Shown here piece by piece: positions 8,512-15,577 of a stretch of 24,881 bases of DNA. Below the pieces are notes generated by a model that saw only the letters and a list, made by a program, of their open reading frames with translations, made no database searches and was not told the DNA's origin. The position numbers were made by a program, and so were the translations under genes. This stretch comes from VBAS01 sp965652775 (GTDB taxonomy: Bacteria > Bacteroidota > Bacteroidia > Chitinophagales > Chitinophagaceae), in assembly GCA_965652775.1 (NCBI GenBank), contig CBFGXP010000029.1, positions 1-24,881 of the forward strand. The letters are read 5' to 3'. The first letter of the stretch is position 1, and each line of letters opens with the position of its first letter.

Positions 8512-10515
8512 TCATTTTTTCTTTTTAAAGACTATCTGCTCATTATGCTTGTTAACGATAAGGGAAAAAAATTCCCGTAAGATATCATACTCTTCAGGCA
8601 TATAATAAGTACGTATAAGTTTAATTCTTGAACGGAACGAGATAACGCCATCTCTGTTTTCAATGAGATATTCAAAAAAACTTTTGCCTTCCTCATCAAA
8701 ATTTACTCTTATTGATTTGGGTAGTTCATCAACTTCGTATCCGGCCGGCACTTCCATCCTGAGTAAAACAAGCTCATCAAACGTATAAGGCATCTCCACC
8801 GGATATGAGCGTTGTGCTGATTTAAAAGGATTTTCTTTATACCCTTCACCAAACACAGGGTTCAGATAAATGATATCGTTGTCTTCGAGATTCAACTTTA
8901 CCTCATAATTAAGTTTTAGTTGCTCATCTACCTTATCGAGAAAGTCTACCCGGGGAGTCAGTATTTCAATGTCAGCACCAAAATCCTGTTTAATACCCTT
9001 AAATAGTTCATCCAGTCCTTTTTCTTTTATACGATTGCGCAATGAATAGGATTCATAATAGCCAGGAGTTTGCTGCATTTGGCCTTGTATACCCTTGTCG
9101 GTTGAAAAAAGCATAAGCGATGTCATTTTCATTTCTGACAACGAATCTGCATTAAGCTCTACTGACAGGGCTTCAGGATTTATTACCCTTGCATGGCCAT
9201 TGTAACACTCCCAATGCAAACGACCAAAGCCCAATCGGGGCCGGCTCGCATCCAGGTAAACAGTTTTACCATTGACAGTTGCACGGCACAATACATAATT
9301 AAACCTGCCCATTATCGGGTAGACGGGATATATATACCCATGTGATTTTGTGCTTAGCATTACGGGGTCTGCTATTATTCCTGCCTTTCGGAGCATGGCC
9401 ACAAGTAAGAGATTTATCTCGGCCTCACTTCCCTTTTTATCACTTAATATTTTTTTCAGTGGTTGATCGGTATACAAACGGCTATAAGCTGTACAAGTGA
9501 AATTGTTTTGAATATATTGGTAGATATTCGTTGCCTTTTCATGATCCGTTTTTGCATCTCTTACAGCAACTTTTATTTCTTCATTCATCCAGCTATTATC
9601 CCGGTTGAGTTGTTCGCCGAAATTCTCATCCTTAAGCAGTTCGTTACATACGCTAGTCCAGCTTCTCATTATATTTCTTGGCGTTAGTGGAGGACGGAAC
9701 TCAGCTAATTGAAATTCTATTTTTGCAATGTGATTGTTCAGCGTTGATGTAAAACTTTCTTCCTTAAGAGCAGGCACATTTTTCATTACCATACGATGAT
9801 CGGTAACTCCTGCAGTAAAAGTAAATGTCTCCGACTTAACCCCAATACTGGCATCACTCACCCTGTAATTCTCCTGCCGCGTCTTTTGTGTTTTTATAAA
9901 GTCATATTGCAAACCCTGGGATAAGAAAACATAGTAAAGAAACTCAGGGATCGAAACTTCATATTCCGTCCAAAGCCTGGGATAGGCTCCCTGAAATTCC
10001 CATGGTTGCAGATTGAAAATAAAGTCGGAGGCAACGGTATATTCATATTCTATGATCGATCCTTCTTTTACGGCAGGAAAAGTGAATTTCTTGACAAGGT
10101 GATTTTTGCTGATTTTATCTTTGAAAACAGAGGTTTTTATATCCAGCTTTGATTCTATGACTTTACCGTTTTCAAGGTTGTAAGTGTATGCCTTCAGGGT
10201 TCTTAACTCTTCTTCATTTTTACCATCAGTAAAAAGAGGTATTTCTACATTGCTCAGGTCGTAGCCATTCTTATTTAAAATATGTACTCTTTTAAAATGC
10301 TTGAATTCTATAGAAAACGATCCACTCGTATTACCCACTATGGCCGAATAACCGATGTCAGCAATAATTACCGCCGATGCATTACTGTCAATGCTGTAAA
10401 CAGAATTTTTAAAATCTGCTGCTGATATTTTTCCGAATTTTACCGGAGATTTTTCCTGTGCCTGTGTAGTTAAAAAAAATAATAAACCAATAATAGGTAG
10501 AAGTAGTCTTGTCAT
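8512..10515 (-). CDS. Secreted DUF3857 protein with a degenerate transglutaminase fold
   Basis: This 667-residue paralogue of the next gene has a signal peptide with a likely cut after TTQA (residue 19). The DUF3857 domain covers about 40-270 and the transglutaminase-like core about 310-430. Aligned without gaps to its neighbour, GYGDCKALS becomes KKGSEAEIN, placing Glu364 where the catalytic Cys should be. FNHV becomes FNYV (Tyr407 for His), while the acidic position survives as Asp422 in VYLDAS. The hydrophobic core (LLLVAMLRKAGI, 369-380) is kept, so the fold is maintained without the chemistry. I infer a non-catalytic binding or scaffold role, perhaps as partner of the intact paralogue 3 bases downstream. 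It is the first gene of this operon and is divergent from queG. No frameshift or truncation is visible, which argues against a pseudogene. Confidence 0.84.
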   Translation of the reverse strand: MTRLLLPIIGLLFFLTTQAQEKSPVKFGKISAADFKNSVYSIDSNASAVIIADIGYSAIVGNTSGSFSIEFKHFKRVHILNKNGYDLSNVEIPLFTDGKNEEELRTLKAYTYNLENGKVIESKLDIKTSVFKDKISKNHLVKKFTFPAVKEGSIIEYEYTVASDFIFNLQPWEFQGAYPRLWTEYEVSIPEFLYYVFLSQGLQYDFIKTQKTRQENYRVSDASIGVKSETFTFTAGVTDHRMVMKNVPALKEESFTSTLNNHIAKIEFQLAEFRPPLTPRNIMRSWTSVCNELLKDENFGEQLNRDNSWMNEEIKVAVRDAKTDHEKATNIYQYIQNNFTCTAYSRLYTDQPLKKILSDKKGSEAEINLLLVAMLRKAGIIADPVMLSTKSHGYIYPVYPIMGRFNYVLCRATVNGKTVYLDASRPRLGFGRLHWECYNGHARVINPEALSVELNADSLSEMKMTSLMLFSTDKGIQGQMQQTPGYYESYSLRNRIKEKGLDELFKGIKQDFGADIEILTPRVDFLDKVDEQLKLNYEVKLNLEDNDIIYLNPVFGEGYKENPFKSAQRSYPVEMPYTFDELVLLRMEVPAGYEVDELPKSIRVNFDEEGKSFFEYLIENRDGVISFRSRIKLIRTYYMPEEYDILREFFSLIVNKHNEQIVFKKKK

Positions 10516-10524
10516 GGTGTAGGG

Positions 10525-10556
10525 TTTACTGCCACTAACCTAAAAAATTACCTTCG
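10525..10556 (+). promoter_or_regulatory. Weak candidate Bacteroidota promoter for queG
   Basis: TTTA (10525-10528) and TACCTTCG (10549-10556) are 20 bases apart. They resemble the TTTG / TAnnTTTG promoter of Bacteroidota with one mismatch in each box, and would start transcription near 10563, about 40 bases before queG. The 86-base gap also has to hold the promoter of the DUF3857 pair, for which I see no clear match. Confidence 0.25.
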
Positions 10557-10601
10557 TATTTTTTAATTTTTTAAAGAAATAACATTGACTTGGATTAACT
10601 A

Positions 10602-11528
10602 TTGAAAGAAAAACCAACTATATTAATAAAACGACTGGCAGCTGACATGGGCTTCAACTTTTGTGGTATTGCAAAAGCCACTAAACTTGATGGAGATGCG
10701 CAACGACTTGAAACCTGGCTCAATAAAGGCATGCATGGGAACATGCATTACATGGAAAGGTATTTTGACTTGCGTGTCGATCCCAGCAGGCTGGTACCGG
10801 GCGCAAAATCGGTAATTACTTTATTGTTGAACTATTTTCCAGCCGAAAAACAACATGAAGATTCGCTGAAAATCTCAAAATATGCTTATGGCAAAGATTA
10901 TCATGAAGTCATCAGAGGAAAATTGAATACGCTGATCGATCAAATGAAAATAACTGTTGGCGAGATCCATGGACGTGGGTTTGTTGATAGTGCGCCGGTA
11001 CTTGAAAGAACATGGGCCCAACGCAGTGGACTTGGATGGGTAGGCAAAAACGGGAATTTGATCAATAAACAAATGGGTTCTTTCTTTTTTATTGCGACAT
11101 TAATCACGGATCTTGACCTTGAAGCTGACGAAATGTTTGCAAAAGATTATTGCGGTACATGTACGCGCTGCATTGAAGCATGTCCCACTGATGCTATTTT
11201 ACCCGATAAAGTTGTGGATGGCAGTAAATGTATTTCTTATTTTACCATTGAGTTAAAGGAAATGCTGATACCTGGTGAAATGAAAGGCAAATTCGATAAC
11301 TGGATGTTTGGTTGTGATACCTGCCAGGATGTTTGCCCGTGGAATCGTTTTTCAAAACCAAACAGCGAAATTGAATTTACGCCAATACCTGAGATCCTGA
11401 ATCTTTCCACCAAAGAATGGGAGAATATGACAGAAGAAAAATTTAAAACATTATTTAAAGATTCACCATTACGCCGCAGTAAATACAGCGGTATTCAACG
11501 GAATTTAAAATTCATCAGGCAATCTTAA
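10602..11528 (+). CDS. queG: Epoxyqueuosine reductase
   Basis: QueG performs the last step of queuosine synthesis, reducing epoxyqueuosine to queuosine in the wobble position of tRNAs, using cobalamin and two 4Fe-4S clusters in the cytoplasm. The 308-residue product shows the family core VDSAPVLER (127-135) followed by GLGWVGKNGN. The ferredoxin-like ligands are CGTCTRCIEACP (about 182-193) and CDTCQDVCPWN (about 237-247). The start appears to be a TTG at 10602: an in-frame TAA lies just upstream (10596-10598), and the first ATG is at codon 16, inside the conserved N-terminal helix. No clear Shine-Dalgarno is present. The stop overlaps the stop of the convergent beta-barrel gene in the shared bases TTAA (11525-11528). 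The gene stands alone, with no other queuosine genes in view. Confidence 0.95.
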   Translation: MKEKPTILIKRLAADMGFNFCGIAKATKLDGDAQRLETWLNKGMHGNMHYMERYFDLRVDPSRLVPGAKSVITLLLNYFPAEKQHEDSLKISKYAYGKDYHEVIRGKLNTLIDQMKITVGEIHGRGFVDSAPVLERTWAQRSGLGWVGKNGNLINKQMGSFFFIATLITDLDLEADEMFAKDYCGTCTRCIEACPTDAILPDKVVDGSKCISYFTIELKEMLIPGEMKGKFDNWMFGCDTCQDVCPWNRFSKPNSEIEFTPIPEILNLSTKEWENMTEEKFKTLFKDSPLRRSKYSGIQRNLKFIRQS

Positions 11529-12109
11529 CGGGAATAGTTGAACTGCCAGCCAAGCCTCAACGTCAACCTTTTTAAATTATATTTATAAGTTTCAAACGAG
11601 TTTTCACAAGGCGGACTAAAACACATGATTGCAATTTCCTTTACCTCTTTTAAACTTTTATGTGAATAACCCAATCCGAATGTGAAGGAATTCTTTTTAT
11701 CAAGGCCTGTTGCAAAACCAACCGAGCCATTCCAATAAACACCAGGCTTGAACTCGCTACTTACCTCGTTCCAGGTCGCCATTTGATCGTTTTCCCAGGC
11801 AAAATTTAAGCCTACATCGCCCTGGATATAAAAACTATGATTACGAGGTGAAAGATATTTTGTTGCAGAAAGATAAACAGGTACAGACCGGATGTAATAA
11901 TAGTCAAGACCGGCACCGATACCTCCAAACCATGTTTTATAGCGAACCCCATTTAATGTTTCAATATGAAAACTTGTGCCCTGTTCTCCTTCAATTATAC
12001 CAGTTGAAATTTGCGAGGCGAAAAATTTTTTTTCTTTTTTATCCTGTGCCGGAGCTTCATTTTTTGTGATGACGAATAGAACCAGCATTAAAATAATTTT
12101 CTTCATCAT
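11525..12109 (-). CDS. Small outer-membrane beta-barrel-like protein, last gene of the sigma operon
   Basis: This 194-residue protein has a signal peptide with a likely cut after APA (residue 21). The mature part alternates hydrophobic and polar residues with many Tyr, Phe, Gly and Trp, for example WFGGIGAGLDYYYI, FYIQGDVGLNFAW, FTFGLGYSHKSL and LTLRLGWQFNY. These look like the strands of an 8-stranded outer-membrane barrel. I do not recognise a named family. A CFSPPC segment near residue 165 could form a disulfide in a surface loop. The start ATG overlaps the LVIVD gene stop by one base (TAATG), a sign of translational coupling; a second ATG follows directly at 12106. Being in the ECF sigma operon suggests an envelope function, but no precise role can be given. 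Confidence 0.72.
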   Translation of the reverse strand: MMKKIILMLVLFVITKNEAPAQDKKEKKFFASQISTGIIEGEQGTSFHIETLNGVRYKTWFGGIGAGLDYYYIRSVPVYLSATKYLSPRNHSFYIQGDVGLNFAWENDQMATWNEVSSEFKPGVYWNGSVGFATGLDKKNSFTFGLGYSHKSLKEVKEIAIMCFSPPCENSFETYKYNLKRLTLRLGWQFNYSR

Positions 12110-13359
12110 TAATTATTTACTGTCAATTTACTGATCAATGAGAGGCTTGAAGGATTTGTATAGTCATATTGATACAACCCTCCTTTTGCTACCACCAATA
12201 ACTTGTTATTCCAGGCTATCACATCATAAGTCTCTATATTTTTAACACGATCCAGCAATTGAAGGTTAAATACATTTGAAGTATTGTACACTTTTAATCC
12301 GTCAGTGCCATCACAGACAAACAGCAGATCGCCATCTTTGGCCAGGCCATGTGGATTTGTAAGACCATAAGTTTTAACAAGCCAGGGTGAACGCACATTT
12401 TGAACATTGATCACATCAAGCTGGTTATTGGTACCCTGGCAAAATGTACCTGCACGCAACGTTACAAAAGCAAAATCGTTATCTGCTACTACAGGATCGC
12501 ATGCACGAAAATGTGCAACGGATCCTTCGCGTACAGGAGCGGATGGATTTGAAATGTCAAAAATGAACATGCCATTTGAAGAACCAATAAACAATTTGTT
12601 CTTAAAAGGATAAATGGTTTCGATATTCCAGCCAACACCGACAGTATTCTGTAATTGTGGATCGTTTACATTCAAAATACTTAACACTTTCAGACTTGAA
12701 TTATTAACTGCATATAAATAATTATTGACGATGCTAAACCGGGACATAGAACCTGCGATCCCCGTTATTGACTTAACGCCGCCACTGTTACCAGCAGGCG
12801 CGGAACTAACTGACAATAGCGCATCTCTTCTTATCCATCCCCAGCCTGCCGGAGCCCTGTTAACATCTTCTTTTATTAACTTTTCTGTCCATCCCACAAT
12901 TACTTTGGTTGAATCTTCAACAAAACCTGCGGCATAGATTCTCTCAGGAAAAATCCGGGGTACGACTTTTTGCAAAGTTGCACTTAACGGATTGCTGATA
13001 TCGATAACAACGAGATCAGTAAACAAATCAGCATAAAGCGTAGAACCTATCACTGCTATATCTACGTTTCCCGGTATATTGATAAAAGCTTTTATTACAG
13101 GGCTTGCAGGATTGCTGTTATCGATAATATGCACTCCTTTATTTACCTCATTAAGAAAAATATAGCTGCCATACATATAAATTTTGCCGGGATTAGATAT
13201 AGAAACAGGCGTGCTGCTTTTTATTTCAGAAAGCACTTCTGATTTGCTTTTGTAAATGGGTTCGAAAATCGAATAGGTTTTAGTTACATTATCCTTCAGA
13301 CAGGATTGCAATGCAAAAACTGTGATCGCTAAGAACGGGAGCAGAATTATTTTTCTCAT
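12109..13359 (-). CDS. LVIVD-repeat lipoprotein, probable seven-bladed beta-propeller
   Basis: This 416-residue protein has a lipoprotein signal ending in FALQSC with the acylated Cys at residue 20. It contains seven copies of a repeat whose core reads like VxDISNPxxPxLxxxV, centred at about 78-90, 118-131, 226-240, 266-280, 315-329, 356-371 and 397-411. The clearest are VIDISNP, IFDISNP and YDYTNP. Seven repeats fit a closed beta-propeller, as expected for the LVIVD family; the wider spacing between repeats two and three (about 100 residues) suggests an inserted loop or a divergent blade. Such propellers usually bind proteins or ligands at the cell surface, and no catalytic site is evident. 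The gene follows the membrane-anchored barrel gene by 45 bases and is coupled to the small barrel gene after it, so it may be the outward-facing part of the same system. Confidence 0.87.
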   Translation of the reverse strand: MRKIILLPFLAITVFALQSCLKDNVTKTYSIFEPIYKSKSEVLSEIKSSTPVSISNPGKIYMYGSYIFLNEVNKGVHIIDNSNPASPVIKAFINIPGNVDIAVIGSTLYADLFTDLVVIDISNPLSATLQKVVPRIFPERIYAAGFVEDSTKVIVGWTEKLIKEDVNRAPAGWGWIRRDALLSVSSAPAGNSGGVKSITGIAGSMSRFSIVNNYLYAVNNSSLKVLSILNVNDPQLQNTVGVGWNIETIYPFKNKLFIGSSNGMFIFDISNPSAPVREGSVAHFRACDPVVADNDFAFVTLRAGTFCQGTNNQLDVINVQNVRSPWLVKTYGLTNPHGLAKDGDLLFVCDGTDGLKVYNTSNVFNLQLLDRVKNIETYDVIAWNNKLLVVAKGGLYQYDYTNPSSLSLISKLTVNN

Positions 13360-13404
13360 AAAAGCAATTTTAGGTTTGACAACTGATAGTTATATAACGT
13401 TGCA

Positions 13405-14907
13405 TTATTTCTTTTGATTGAAAAGAACATTGGCCCGAACACCAGCAAAAAACAAATATTTTTTATTCTCAAAAGGACTTTCAAATAATTTATTCAAATG
13501 AATATTAACGACAGGCCCGATGCTCCATTGCGCCTGCTGGTTATTGGCTATTGTCCATGAAAAACCGGTTGACAAACTGAACTGTGTCTTATTTAGCTGG
13601 CTTTTATTTTTATAATAAACGCCGTTGAAAGCAGTGTCATACATGAGTGCATTATTTGCAATTAGCTGCCCCATGGTAAACCCTGTACTCCATATAAAAG
13701 GCTTGGTTTTATTCTTGTTCAACTGCCAGTGAAAATTAAATGGTAACTCGATAAAATGATACTGGTTTGTGTATTTGATTGTATCACCCCCTGCATTGTA
13801 CACGTTATTATTGGCAAAACTTACACTGGCCGTTTGATTATTAGGTGTAGAACTGGCTCTCTTGTTCCCAATACTAATATGAGTGCTATAATAACCATAC
13901 TGCAAACCCAAAGAAATAATGGTACGGGGTGATAGTTCTCTCTGTGCAAATGTCCCGGCCTGGAAAGCAAAACCGGATCTAACCTCAGAAGGCTCTTGCC
14001 TGACCGGGGGACCACCAGTCGGGCTTCCTGAAGGGCTCTGATAATAATTCGCATCAGCGGATCTTGAAGAACCCAAAGAAATGCTATTACCATTTAAGGC
14101 GGATATACCTGGCGTCAAATGCAAGCCCCATTTCCATTTCTTCTCTGAAGCGTTTTTTTGAACTATTGCAGCTGCGGAATCTTTCGCTTTTCTTTTTAAA
14201 AGCGAATCGTCAGTTGCCATAATGTTTTTTTTCTGTTCAATGACGCCGGTTTTGGTAGAATCAATTTTGTTATCAACTGGTTTTATTTCGGCTTGTTTGA
14301 TCTCGTCTTCATTTATTATCTCTTTACTTTCATTTAAAAGAGCAGTGTCTTTAGTTTTATCATTTGCAACAACAAGGTTTTGTTTTTGAGGTGGGGCTGT
14401 AACTTTATGGGTTGCAACGACAAGCCCGTCTTTTATTTTAGTTTTTTCAGGCGCCGGATTAACACTTGTTTCTTTTTTTGTAGTACTCTTTAGCTTTTGA
14501 ATGTCATTTTTTGTATTTCCGGTATTCTTTTTATCAAGACCTGGTTCAACAACTGGTAAATTTTCGGTCCCGGCTTTATCAGTTTCGTTTCTTGTTTCCT
14601 GTTGTTTGGTTGTTCCTGTATTTGGATCGTTTGGAGACGAATTGCCGGACTCTTTTTTTGGTATAGCGTTTTCTTCATTTTGTTTCTCAAGATTAATAAT
14701 GCCCGTGCCCTTTTCTCCGAAAAGATTATTGCGTTGCCAATAGCCAAGCAATGCAAGACCTGCGAAAAAGAGAAGAATAATAAAGACCCTTCTTTTCTTT
14801 TTCTCCCGTATTCTTTCTTCCACCTGCAGCCAAACTTTCTCTGAAGGTTTAAACCTCAGTTCCTGCATCTCGGACGAAACTTTTCTCTCAAATTCATTTT
14901 CCGGCAT
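13405..14907 (-). CDS. Inner-membrane anchor, disordered linker and outer-membrane-type beta-barrel; putative partner of the ECF sigma factor
   Basis: I place the start at the ATG at 14907 (MPENEFERKV), not the GTG two codons upstream; this gives 500 residues. The protein has no cleavable signal peptide. Residues 1-40 are charged and helical (WLQVEERIREKKKRR) and should be cytoplasmic. Residues 41-58 (VFIILLFFAGLALLGYW) form one membrane helix. Residues about 60-257 are low-complexity, rich in Lys, Glu, Asn, Thr and Pro. From about 258 to 500 the sequence becomes amphipathic strands (GLHLTPGISA, IISLGLQYGYY, FIELPFNFHW, FSLSTGFSW, FFAGVRANVLF) like a PorT-type barrel. It overlaps the sigma gene by 14 bases, a place often taken by an anti-sigma factor in Bacteroidota. 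An anti-sigma role for the N-terminus is inferred; there is no recognisable zinc-type anti-sigma motif. Confidence 0.8.
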   Translation of the reverse strand: MPENEFERKVSSEMQELRFKPSEKVWLQVEERIREKKKRRVFIILLFFAGLALLGYWQRNNLFGEKGTGIINLEKQNEENAIPKKESGNSSPNDPNTGTTKQQETRNETDKAGTENLPVVEPGLDKKNTGNTKNDIQKLKSTTKKETSVNPAPEKTKIKDGLVVATHKVTAPPQKQNLVVANDKTKDTALLNESKEIINEDEIKQAEIKPVDNKIDSTKTGVIEQKKNIMATDDSLLKRKAKDSAAAIVQKNASEKKWKWGLHLTPGISALNGNSISLGSSRSADANYYQSPSGSPTGGPPVRQEPSEVRSGFAFQAGTFAQRELSPRTIISLGLQYGYYSTHISIGNKRASSTPNNQTASVSFANNNVYNAGGDTIKYTNQYHFIELPFNFHWQLNKNKTKPFIWSTGFTMGQLIANNALMYDTAFNGVYYKNKSQLNKTQFSLSTGFSWTIANNQQAQWSIGPVVNIHLNKLFESPFENKKYLFFAGVRANVLFNQKK

Positions 14908-15457
14908 ATGCACCCGTTTTAAAATTTATCTGATCATTTTTTTTTATCCAGCTGATCAATAATGCTCTTGCCCTTGCATACTGCGATCTTGATGTTCCTT
15001 CATTTATACCCAGCATTTTTCCAATTTCCACATGACTAAAACCTTCTACTGCATGCAGGTTGAAGATTGTTTGGTACCCTACCGGCAATTGCCTGAGCAG
15101 TTCTGCCAGTTCTTTACCAGTCATTTTAATCTCCGGGTTATCATCGGCCACCGGGTGAAGGTTTTCACTGTCAAAAGAAAAGTCGTGATTGTACCGGGAA
15201 TTTTTTTTCAGGTAATTCAGCGCCGTGGTCACCATGATCCTTCTGATCCATCCTCCCAGTTCGCCTTCATATTTATATTGATGCAGGTTCCTGAAAACTT
15301 TTACAAACCCGTCCTGCAATACATCCTCGGCATCATCCATTGATTTTGTATAACGGTAACAGATCCCCAGCATCGTTTCGGCAAAATGATCGTATAACTG
15401 CCGTTGGGCAGCAGGTATTCCCCTGATACATTCCTTTACCAGTTTTTGAGTATCCAT
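14894..15457 (-). CDS. ECF-type RNA polymerase sigma factor
   Basis: This 187-residue sigma-70 family protein directs RNA polymerase to a specific set of promoters. Region 2 spans about 15-80 (LYDHFAETMLGICYRY, then DAEDVLQDGFVKVF and the DNA-melting part GWIRRIMVTTALNYL). Region 4 spans about 120-180, with the helix-turn-helix in FSHVEIGKMLGINEGTSRSQYARAR. There is no region 1.1 or 3, which fits the ECF group. I prefer the ATG at 15457 over a TTG eight codons upstream (15481), because the Met begins the usual short N-terminus and the earlier frame adds no family sequence. It is the first gene of a four-gene operon and overlaps the next gene by 14 bases. Autoregulation is plausible but I cannot identify its promoter. 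Confidence 0.93.
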   Translation of the reverse strand: MDTQKLVKECIRGIPAAQRQLYDHFAETMLGICYRYTKSMDDAEDVLQDGFVKVFRNLHQYKYEGELGGWIRRIMVTTALNYLKKNSRYNHDFSFDSENLHPVADDNPEIKMTGKELAELLRQLPVGYQTIFNLHAVEGFSHVEIGKMLGINEGTSRSQYARARALLISWIKKNDQINFKTGAYAGK

Positions 15458-15471
15458 TATCCTAGTTACAA

Positions 15472-15543
15472 CCTCTGACAACGCCTTTTTTCATTCCGTT
15501 GCATTGTAAATTTTAAACTATTTGATAACATTCCCGTCAGAGG
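15472..15543. repeat. Inverted repeat flanking the sigma/lipoprotein divergent promoter region
   Basis: CCTCTGAC (15472-15479) and its exact complement GTCAGAGG (15536-15543) bracket 56 bases of A/T-rich sequence between the divergent sigma and lipoprotein genes. They could be paired half-sites for a regulator of both transcripts. An 8-base match in a 120-base gap has roughly a one in ten chance of arising randomly, so confidence is low. Confidence 0.3.
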
Positions 15544-15577
15544 CTTTACTTATTTTTACCAACTGAAAATTTCTGCC

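Noticed and set aside
8512..10515. Pseudogene call for the DUF3857 protein lacking the catalytic Cys and His
   Set aside because: The frame is intact, the signal peptide and fold core are kept, and the changes are clean substitutions, which fits a functional pseudoenzyme better.
13821..14093. 90-codon open frame in another minus-strand frame
   Set aside because: It is a shifted-frame shadow of the barrel protein with no family features.
15458..15481. TTG start giving the sigma factor eight extra residues
   Set aside because: The ATG at 15457 begins the normal ECF N-terminus, and the extra residues have no family match.
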